NCBI GenBank assembly: GCA_902762805.1
Contig: CACWPQ010000019.1
Coordinates: 1 to 58,257 of the forward strand
From: an uncultured Bacteroidota bacterium
Lineage (GTDB): Bacteria > Bacteroidota > Bacteroidia > Bacteroidales > P3
Length of the DNA: 58,257 bases
Direction: 5' to 3'
The notes beneath the pieces were generated by a model. It was not told the origin of the DNA. It saw nothing but the letters and a program-made list of their open reading frames with translations, and did no database searches. How positions within the stretch are numbered: the first letter of the stretch is position 1; each line of letters starts with the position of its first letter. A program made the position numbers and the translations under genes. Positions 52,768-58,257 of the stretch are shown here, piece after piece.

Positions 52768-53966
52768 TGATCGGTTTGGGGTTTGAATTTGCGGATGAAG
52801 TAGAGGGAGATATTGGCGGTGAGGAAGTAGAAGCCTGTTTGCAGCCAGAGGGCGAGGTATTCGTGGCGCACTTCGGCGAGGGTGGCGCCCATGGAGGCGA
52901 TGCGGACGTAGCCCTGGATGCCGGGGGTGGAGGGGAAGAGGTAGCTGGCGGCGAGCCAGAAGCGCGGCATGTTGGGCTGGGGCCAGACGAGTCCGCTGAG
53001 GAAGAAGAGGATGACGCTGAAGAAGAGGCAGCAGAGGAGGGTGCTCATGCGCTGCTGGGAGAAGAGGTTGCCGATGGTCATGGAGAAGCAGATGGTGGCG
53101 AGGAGGAAGGGGAGGAGGAGGAGGCAGATGTCGATGGCGCTGCCGAGTTGTGGGAGGCCGAAGATGCGGGGCAGGATCCAGAGGTCGAAGAGTGCGATGG
53201 GGATGTAGATGAGGAGGAAGCAGAGGAGGCGCCCGAGGGTGACGATGCGTATGCTGCGGAAGCTGCCGAGGTGGGTGGGTATGACTTGGAGGGAGCGGTG
53301 GCGTTCGCTGGCGTCGCCGCAGAGGACGCAGATGCCGAAGAAGAGGGTTTGGTGGATGACGAGGAGGAGGAGGGCTGGGATGAAGTAGGAGGCGTAGCCG
53401 CCGGAGGGGTTGTAGAGTTTGACGTCTTCGACTTCGATGGGCTGCACCTGGATGCGTGCGCTGTGGTGGTCGAGGCCGGCGTCGGTGTGGTGGGCCATTT
53501 CAATGGTGTGCATTTCATCGAGCATGACGACGCTGCCGCCGAACATGGCGTTTTTGTAGTAGAGGAAGGAGCTGATGTCGGAGAAGCAGGTGATGCGGGC
53601 TGTCTCGCCGCGTGCGAGGCGGTCGTCGTAGTCGGCGGGGATGATGTAGACGGCGCGGGCCTGGTGGCGGTTGATAAGTTCTTCGCCTTCGGCGAGGGTG
53701 GCGCAGCGGTAGGCGACAGCCAATTCGGGGGTGGCGTCGAGTTTGTGGATGAAGCGTTTGGAGTTTTCGCCGCGCGAGAGTTCGACGACGGCCACGGGCA
53801 TTTCCTGCAGCACTTCGCGGTGATAGATGTAGTAGTAGAGGGGAGGGTAGACGGCGGTGGCGAGGAAGAAGATGACGACGGTGGTTTTGTCCAGGAAGAC
53901 GCGGCGCACTTCGTTGGCCAGCACTTCCCAGGTTTCGACGAGGGTGCGGAAGAGGTGTTTCAGCAT
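52764..53966 (-). CDS. ABC-2 type transporter permease 2
   Basis: 400 residues from ATG 53966; longer readings run through another gene. One N-terminal span (about 25-48, TTVVIFFLATAVYPPLYYYI), a long extracytoplasmic loop (about 50-190), then five C-terminal spans (GYASYFIPALLLLVIHQTLF, LLCFLLIYIPIALFDLWIL, LLCCLFFSVILFFLSGLVWP). This is ABC2_membrane_3 / YhhJ-type topology. It works as a heterodimer with the adjacent permease. No ATP-binding gene lies in the operon. Overlaps the upstream permease by 7 nt and lytS by 4 nt. Confidence 0.88.
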   Translation of the reverse strand: MLKHLFRTLVETWEVLANEVRRVFLDKTTVVIFFLATAVYPPLYYYIYHREVLQEMPVAVVELSRGENSKRFIHKLDATPELAVAYRCATLAEGEELINRHQARAVYIIPADYDDRLARGETARITCFSDISSFLYYKNAMFGGSVVMLDEMHTIEMAHHTDAGLDHHSARIQVQPIEVEDVKLYNPSGGYASYFIPALLLLVIHQTLFFGICVLCGDASERHRSLQVIPTHLGSFRSIRIVTLGRLLCFLLIYIPIALFDLWILPRIFGLPQLGSAIDICLLLLPFLLATICFSMTIGNLFSQQRMSTLLCCLFFSVILFFLSGLVWPQPNMPRFWLAASYLFPSTPGIQGYVRIASMGATLAEVRHEYLALWLQTGFYFLTANISLYFIRKFKPQTDH

Positions 53967-55108
53967 TGGGGCCTCCTTTCGTATTGGCGGCGTAGCATGG
54001 CGGCGCCGATGAGGAGGAGGAGTGGGAAGAGGAGGAGGGAGCAGAGCTGGGGCCAGATGTAGCCGATGCCGTTGCCGAAGAGGGTGATGTCGCGCATGGC
54101 GAGGAAGTAGTAGCGCAGGGGGAAGAGTAGGCTGAAGGTCTGCATGGGCAGGGGCATGGCGTCGACGGGGAAGGAGAAGCCGCACATGGTGAAGGCCAGG
54201 GTGCCATAGGCGGAGGTGAGGCTCATGGCGACGGAGGGGTCGGGCACGCAGCCCATCAGGAAACATCCGGCGCACTGGGCGGCGACGACGCTGAGCAACG
54301 ACAGCAGCATCAGCAGCGGCCAGCTTCCTTCCATCGGCAGGTGCATGGGGCCGAACATGATGAGGGAGCAGAGGAGCATCAGCAGGGTGTAATACATGGT
54401 GTAGGGGAGCATCTTGCCGACGAGGGCGTGGAGGGCGTTGCCGCGGGCGACGCGCATGAGGCCGCGGAGGGTCTCTTCCTGCCGCTCGCGGCCTATGACG
54501 TAGGCTGTCTGCAGCATGGCCATCAGGATGATGATGCCGGGCACGAGGATGGTGAGCAGGTAGAGGTGGTAGCTGCCTTTGCTGTTGCCGATGGGGTGGG
54601 TGTCGAGCGCGATGGGCTGTATGCGTCCCATGATCTGGTCTTCGTCGACGCCCTTTTTGCGCAGCACCTCGCGCTGCACGGCGCCGCCGGCCAGCTTGCC
54701 GATGGTGGTCAACTGTTTGTAGCAGAGCGAGCCCGCAAGGAGGTAGGACTGGTTGGTGTAGAGCACTATTTTGGGTGCGTGGAACTGCAGCACTTCGTTG
54801 TAGGTGCCATTGGGTATCTCGTAGAAGGCGAATATCTTGCCCTGCTGCATGGCCGACCGCGCTTCGCCGTGCGAGCCGTAGACGGCCACCACGTTGACCG
54901 CCTGGGTGGCGTTGATTTCGTGGCAGAGGCGGCGCGAGAGGTAGCTCCCGTCCAGGTCCACCACCGCCACCGGCAGCTCCTGCGGCTGCCCCTCGCTGGT
55001 CATGGTGGCGAAGAAGATGAACGACAGCGCGATGCCCACCGTCAGGATGATAGTGTAGCGCGGCTTCCGTCGGATGCGCCGCAGCTCTCTATAGAATACC
55101 CTTTTCAC
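53960..55108 (-). CDS. ABC-2 type transporter permease 1
   Basis: 382 residues. Start is GTG 55108 (MKRVFYRELRRIRRKPRYTI). Same topology as its partner: span near 18-38, periplasmic loop to about 175, then five spans (LLTILVPGIIILMAMLQTAY, LLMLLCSLIMFGPMHLPMEG, LLLFPLLLLIGAAM). The loop contains LPVAVVDLDGSYLSRRLCHEI, a segment shared by the YhhJ/DrrB-like export permeases. Its first codons lie in the ACTGAAC heptad array. Substrate unknown; a membrane-active compound or peptide is plausible. Confidence 0.88.
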   Translation of the reverse strand: MKRVFYRELRRIRRKPRYTIILTVGIALSFIFFATMTSEGQPQELPVAVVDLDGSYLSRRLCHEINATQAVNVVAVYGSHGEARSAMQQGKIFAFYEIPNGTYNEVLQFHAPKIVLYTNQSYLLAGSLCYKQLTTIGKLAGGAVQREVLRKKGVDEDQIMGRIQPIALDTHPIGNSKGSYHLYLLTILVPGIIILMAMLQTAYVIGRERQEETLRGLMRVARGNALHALVGKMLPYTMYYTLLMLLCSLIMFGPMHLPMEGSWPLLMLLSLLSVVAAQCAGCFLMGCVPDPSVAMSLTSAYGTLAFTMCGFSFPVDAMPLPMQTFSLLFPLRYYFLAMRDITLFGNGIGYIWPQLCSLLLFPLLLLIGAAMLRRQYERRPQC

Positions 55109-55134
55109 TGAACACTAAACACTGAACACTGACC
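55107..55134. repeat. Heptanucleotide repeat, ACTGAAC type (4 units)
   Basis: ACTGAAC, ACTAAAC, ACTGAAC, ACTGACC in the hlyD-permease spacer, continuing into the GTG start. Same words as at 5298-5332. Confidence 0.9.
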
Positions 55135-55135
55135 A

Positions 55136-56116
55136 CTACTTCATCACCGCCGTCATGCCGGGTTTCAGTCCCTCGATGGTGGTGCAGGGGATCACTTTGA
55201 CGTCGAAACTCTTCACATCGTGCTGGCCGCCGATTTTGGTCGAGCGCCAGGTGGCGTAGCTGGCCATTGCCTGGATGCGGCTGACGGTGCAGGGGTGGAG
55301 CTCCTTGCCGAGGGCGGGGATGTTCACTTGGACCGTGTCGCCCACGTCGAGGCCGTTCAGATAGTCCTCGCGCACAGCGAAGTACATCCACACGTCCTCC
55401 ATGTCGAGCACACTGACCACGGGGCTGCCGGTGCCGATGAGGTCGCCCACTTTGGCGTAGATTTCCATGACGATGCCGTCGCAGGGCGCGATCAGGTAGC
55501 TGTCGTCCAGATAGCTCTGCACTTCGGCCACAGCACCGCCCGCCTGGTTCACCAGCGCGGCGGCGGCGGCGATGTCCTCTTTCCGTGCGCCCTCTTTGGC
55601 CATGAGGTATTGCTGCTCGGCGGCGGCGCAGTCGGCCAGCGCCACTTTGTACTGTGCATCCACCTCGTCGAACTTCTGCGCGCTGACCACCCCCTTCTCA
55701 TAGAGCCCCTTCACGCGGTCGTAGCTCTTCTTGTAGACTTCCACGGCGGCCTGCGCCTTCTGCCACACCTGGCGCGCCATCTCCACCTGCTGCTCGCGGG
55801 CGCCGCCCTGGGCTTTGCGGCTCTGCGCGCTGGCGGCGCTGCGGGCGGCGGTGGCCTGCTGCATCTTGGCGTCGATCTGCCGGCTGGCCACGTGGGCCAG
55901 CGTGTCGCCGCGGCGCACCCTCGCGCCCTCCTTCACATAGAGGGTGTCGATGTGGCCCGGCACCATATTGCTCACTCGGTATTCGGCGGCATCCACTTCG
56001 CCACCGATAATCGTCTTCTGCGGACGGATGGCCAGCAGTCCCACCAGCATCACCACGCCCACCGTCACCAACACCACGGCCAGTCCCGCCAGCAAACTCT
56101 TGTTATTCTCTTTCAT
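55136..56116 (-). CDS. HlyD-type membrane fusion protein
   Basis: 326 residues. N-terminal span 8-30, then a barrel-sandwich (lipoyl) segment (RVSNMVPGHIDTLYVKEGARVRRG), a long coiled-coil hairpin (about 80-190, with AQKFDEVDAQYKVALADC), the second lipoyl half (SYLDDSYLIAPCDGIVMEIY), and a beta-barrel end (DVGDTVQVNIPALGKELHPC). It bridges the inner-membrane permeases to the TolC outer-membrane channel. The adjacent genes on both sides fit that assembly. Confidence 0.92.
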   Translation of the reverse strand: MKENNKSLLAGLAVVLVTVGVVMLVGLLAIRPQKTIIGGEVDAAEYRVSNMVPGHIDTLYVKEGARVRRGDTLAHVASRQIDAKMQQATAARSAASAQSRKAQGGAREQQVEMARQVWQKAQAAVEVYKKSYDRVKGLYEKGVVSAQKFDEVDAQYKVALADCAAAEQQYLMAKEGARKEDIAAAAALVNQAGGAVAEVQSYLDDSYLIAPCDGIVMEIYAKVGDLIGTGSPVVSVLDMEDVWMYFAVREDYLNGLDVGDTVQVNIPALGKELHPCTVSRIQAMASYATWRSTKIGGQHDVKSFDVKVIPCTTIEGLKPGMTAVMK

Positions 56117-56170
56117 TATGAATTATTTGTTTGATTGCTTGAATGTATGATTGTTTGTCTGCTTGAAAAT

Positions 56171-56184
56171 CTATAACCTATAAC
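56171..56184. repeat. Heptanucleotide repeat CTATAAC (2 units)
   Basis: CTATAAC twice then CTTT, in the tolC-hlyD spacer. Minimal case of the dispersed repeat family. Confidence 0.55.
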
Positions 56185-56192
56185 CTTTCCCC

Positions 56193-57656
56193 TCAAAACC
56201 CCAACGCCTGGTTGAGGTAGAGGCGGCTCATTTCGATTTCGATCTCGGCGTCCAGCACCTCGCCCTTGGCCTGCAGCCAGACGGTCTGCGCGGCCATCAG
56301 GTCGCTGCTGCTCGCCATGCCGGCCTTGAAACTCTCGTCGGCCAGCTTCAGGTTCTCCTCTGCGTTGGCCAGGTTGCTCGTCGCCTGCGCCAGCTTCTTG
56401 TGTGCCAGCTCGTGCTCGTAGGTCAGCTTGTTCACCTGCAGCGCTATCATCTCCTGCGCCTCGCTCATCTGCAGCTCCACCTCGCGCTTGCGGTGCTTGG
56501 CGGCCTTGAGCGAATAGATGGCGCCCGGGTGCAGTATCGGAATATTCACCACCACACCCGCCATCAGCGTCCCGCTCAGCGCATTCTCGAACCCGTTGAA
56601 CACATTCGGGCTCGTCATCAGGTAGCCACCCGTGGCGGCGATGTTCGGCAGCAGCCCCGCTCGCGCCATCCTCACCCCCTGCTGCGCCACGCTGTCGCTG
56701 ATGCGCAGCATCCTCATCTCCGCTCGCCGCTCGTAGACACTGTCCAAATTATGACTAGAAATACTAGAAATACTAGAATTACTAGATCCACTCCTCCCCG
56801 ACCTAACCTCGAACACCGTGTCCAGCGGCATCCCGCACCTCTGCGCCAGCAGCATCTTGGCCAGCGCCAGCCCGTTGGTGGCCTTGGTGAGGTTCATCTG
56901 CGCCTCGTTCAGCTTGACGCGCACCTTCGTCAGGTCGCCCTTCGTCGCCACCTCGGCCTCCACCATCTTCTCCACATTGCTGTTCAGCGTATCCAGCAAG
57001 GCGGCATACTGCTCGGCCAGCTCCTTCTTGTGCTGCACGCTGACCACCTGCCAGTAAGCCTCGTCGACGGCAATGAGCGTCTCCTCGCGCTTCTTGTCCA
57101 TCTCCACACCGCCCAGCTGCGCCATCAGCGAAGCCGTGCGGTACAGCGCCCTCAGCTTGCCGCCCATATAGATAGGCTGCGTCACCGTCACCGCGCCGGC
57201 CACCACATTCCGCGTGTCTGTCTCGAGCGAGCGCACCACTTCGTCGCCCACCCCGTTCAGCGCACCGGCCAGCGGCATGCCGCTCAGCACACCCGCCACC
57301 CAGTCGCCCACGGCCGTGCCGCCCACCGGCAGCTGGTCCAGCTGGCTGTGCACATACCTGTTGATGTCTTCTTGCGCCGTGGTGCCCATATTACGCAGGC
57401 GCTCCTTCTGGCTCTCGCTGAGGAGCTCTATCTGACGGTCCATCCACAGATAGGTGCCGTTCGCACTCAACTTCGGCAGCATCTGCCACAGCGCCACCTT
57501 CTCCATCGCCTTCGCCTCGGCCACCCGCTCCTCCGCACGCTTCAACCCGTGGTTCTCCCTCAACGCGCGCTGGCGGCACTCCTCCAGCGTCAACTGGCCG
57601 CTGGCCACCGTCAACTGACCGCTCAAGAGCAACAATATCAATATCTTGTGTTTCAT
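56193..57656 (-). CDS. TolC family outer-membrane channel
   Basis: 487 residues from ATG 57656; the longer frame starts upstream of a promoter-like element and is unlikely. Signal peptide 1-19 (KILILLLLSGQLTVASGQ), whose end is encoded by heptad repeats. Two OEP repeats: first from LTLEECRQRALRENHGLKRA, second from SSHNLDSVYERRAEMRMLRI. Long helices and YMGGKLRALYRTASLMAQLG / IPILHPGAIYSLKAA strand regions are typical. It forms the outer-membrane exit duct for the HlyD/permease exporter. A Ser-rich loop (SGSSNSSISSISS) is read from ACTAG nonamers. Confidence 0.92.
   Translation of the reverse strand: MKHKILILLLLSGQLTVASGQLTLEECRQRALRENHGLKRAEERVAEAKAMEKVALWQMLPKLSANGTYLWMDRQIELLSESQKERLRNMGTTAQEDINRYVHSQLDQLPVGGTAVGDWVAGVLSGMPLAGALNGVGDEVVRSLETDTRNVVAGAVTVTQPIYMGGKLRALYRTASLMAQLGGVEMDKKREETLIAVDEAYWQVVSVQHKKELAEQYAALLDTLNSNVEKMVEAEVATKGDLTKVRVKLNEAQMNLTKATNGLALAKMLLAQRCGMPLDTVFEVRSGRSGSSNSSISSISSHNLDSVYERRAEMRMLRISDSVAQQGVRMARAGLLPNIAATGGYLMTSPNVFNGFENALSGTLMAGVVVNIPILHPGAIYSLKAAKHRKREVELQMSEAQEMIALQVNKLTYEHELAHKKLAQATSNLANAEENLKLADESFKAGMASSSDLMAAQTVWLQAKGEVLDAEIEIEMSRLYLNQALGF
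56754..56789. repeat. Nonamer repeat ACTAGAAAT inside tolC
   Basis: ACTAGAAAT, ACTAGAAAT, ACTAGAATT, ACTAGATCC, in frame; the minus strand encodes a Ser/Ile/Asn loop between the two OEP halves. Same ACTAG core and period as the array in dnaG. Confidence 0.88.
57591..57625. repeat. Heptanucleotide repeat inside the tolC signal peptide
   Basis: CAACTGG, CCGCTGG, CCACCGT, CAACTGA, CCGCTCA: a degenerate 5-unit array. Its translated strand gives SGQLTVASGQLT, a 7-residue protein period spanning the signal-peptide end. Contains the 18-nt block shared with 13358-13375. Confidence 0.8.
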
Positions 57657-57677
57657 TCTTCCGTTTTTTAACATTTG

Positions 57678-57685
57678 CAAAGATA
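57678..57685 (-). promoter_or_regulatory. -7 element of the tolC operon
   Basis: TATCTTTG on the minus strand, 21 nt before the tolC ATG. No TTTG at the ideal distance, which fits an activated promoter. Confidence 0.6.
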
Positions 57686-57716
57686 CAAATTTCTTTTTTC
57701 ACATTGATATTAATAT

Positions 57717-57758
57717 ATGTTAAATCGTCCAAATCGCATGTTAAATCGTCCAAATCGC
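57717..57758. repeat. Perfect 21-nt direct repeat (2 units), possible LytTR operator
   Basis: Two identical 21-nt units, each starting ATGTTAAATCG, lying 32-73 nt upstream of the tolC -7 element. LytTR regulators bind two direct repeats with about 21-22 nt centre-to-centre spacing, and each unit contains GTTAA, part of the usual site. This operon encodes a LytTR regulator. The binding inference is unproved; 21 nt is also three heptads, so it may just be another tandem repeat. Confidence 0.5.
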
Positions 57759-57802
57759 AGACCGGAACACAAAAACAACACCGCCGAAACATCTACCCCG
57801 AT

Positions 57803-57863
57803 TTACCCATCGATGGGTAATAATGCGAAATCACCCTCCTATTCCCCTACCATCCCCCTACCG
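57803..57863. repeat. Interspersed element, copy 2
   Basis: Starts with the 18-nt palindrome TTACCCATCGATGGGTAA, then TAATGCGAAA, TATTCCCCT and ACCATCCCCCTACCG. Matches copy 1 at 29628-29699. The pair next to the palindrome centre arms differs as T-A versus A-T, keeping the palindrome. Followed by a hairpin (GGGCGAAAGAAAATTTCGCC near 57876-57906). Confidence 0.75.
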
Positions 57864-57947
57864 TTCCCACCCCGGAAGGGTAGGGGGGCGAAAGAAAATT
57901 TCGCCACCCTACAATAATTCATCCGCCCCGACGTTATAGCAGACGCT

Positions 57948-58257
57948 ATGTCAATCCGCAGACACCTCCTCATCCTCGCCGCCCTCGGCCTCGCCGCCCT
58001 CGCCCATGCGCAGGACAAAGCCCGCATGGCCGAGCACCAGCAGCGACTCGCCGAACTCATCGGGCGCGTAGCCAGCGCACCCACCGACAACGAGCGCTAC
58101 CTCGCCTCCGAACAGGCCGTCCAGCTCCTCGCCCAAGCCCTCGACGAAGACGACTCCCACCGCTGGCGCTGGCAGCTGCCCGACTACGCCTCCGTCCTCA
58201 CCTCGCCCGACGGGCTCCTACGCATCTTCACCTGGGCCGTCGTGCGCGACAACGGCG
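57948..58257 (+). CDS. Secreted protein of unknown function, 5' part (cut by window edge)
   Basis: 103 codons from ATG 57948 (MSIRRHLLILAALGLAALAH) before the window ends. Residues 1-22 are a signal peptide with AHAQ cleavage. A helical segment follows (MAEHQQRLAELIGRVASA ... AVQLLAQALDED) and then SPDGLLRIFTWAVVRDNG, resembling a Bacteroidetes family of secreted proteins with xRIFxWxxxRxNG. Function unknown. Divergent from tolC; the 291-nt gap carries the tandem repeat and the interspersed element. Confidence 0.68.
   Translation, partial: MSIRRHLLILAALGLAALAHAQDKARMAEHQQRLAELIGRVASAPTDNERYLASEQAVQLLAQALDEDDSHRWRWQLPDYASVLTSPDGLLRIFTWAVVRDNG

Overview
The window looks like chromosome from an uncultured, fairly GC-rich gut or rumen member of the Bacteroidales. 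The evidence is: Bacteroidetes-type promoters (TTTG, about 19-20 nt, then TAnnTTTG) ahead of many genes; a type IX secretion (T9SS) C-terminal signal; fimbrillin-like lipoproteins; DUF6266 proteins; an Rnf complex; and a sodium-pumping methylmalonyl-CoA decarboxylase operon. Nothing shows a phage, plasmid, insertion sequence or CRISPR array. Genus cannot be decided from the sequence.

Layout. 1-1.8 kb: edge of a DUF6266 gene, a SPOR protein and a universal stress protein, all leftward. 1.9-6.5 kb: rnfBCDGE, with no rnfA beside it. 6.6-10.2 kb: a small secreted protein and a 1041-residue T9SS surface protein of uneven base composition. 10.3-15.6 kb: dnaG, a sigma-54-type activator, aroA and miaA, tightly packed. 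15.6-17.5 kb: a second DUF6266 gene, an unknown gene and tRNA-Leu, leftward. 17.6-22.2 kb: prs, rplY, a small secreted protein, then leftward era, an acyltransferase and a YD-rich secreted protein. 22.6-25.1 kb: a sodium/solute symporter, ribonuclease Z and tRNA-Ser. 25.3-29.6 kb: a DUF4332 protein, an apparent structured RNA of about 315 nt, and an AT-rich three-gene cassette ending in a secreted trypsin-like protease. 29.8-34.5 kb: secA and a TPR protein. 34.7-38.3 kb: aguB and aguA (agmatine to putrescine) and a CtpA-type protease. 38.4-42.0 kb: a tandem duplication of a micro-ORF plus fimbrillin-like lipoprotein. 42.2-47.4 kb: mce, mmdA, a Cys-rich lipoprotein, and the delta, biotin-carrier and beta subunits. 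47.4-50.2 kb: a lipoprotein, a split chromate-type transporter and terC. 50.3-57.7 kb: one leftward operon of tolC, hlyD, two ABC-2 permeases, lytS, lytT and adk. The right edge cuts a secreted protein.

How it fits together. Rnf and the decarboxylase both build ion gradients in an anaerobe that makes propionate through methylmalonyl-CoA, and a sodium/solute symporter could spend a sodium gradient. SecA, T9SS cargo, CtpA, fimbrillins, the HlyD/TolC exporter and the SPOR protein are envelope functions.

The most unusual feature is a dispersed family of short tandem repeats, mostly with a 7-nt period (also 8, 9, 11 and 21). The same words recur at distant loci. They fill intergenic spacers and also sit in frame inside genes: two signal peptides, two interdomain linkers, a transporter loop and a gene end. 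Other points worth following are the structured RNA, a repeat whose palindrome arms show a compensating base-pair change, a near-identical promoter on two tRNA genes, a Cys-rich lipoprotein in the decarboxylase operon, and an exporter operon with its own LytS/LytT pair but no ATPase gene.
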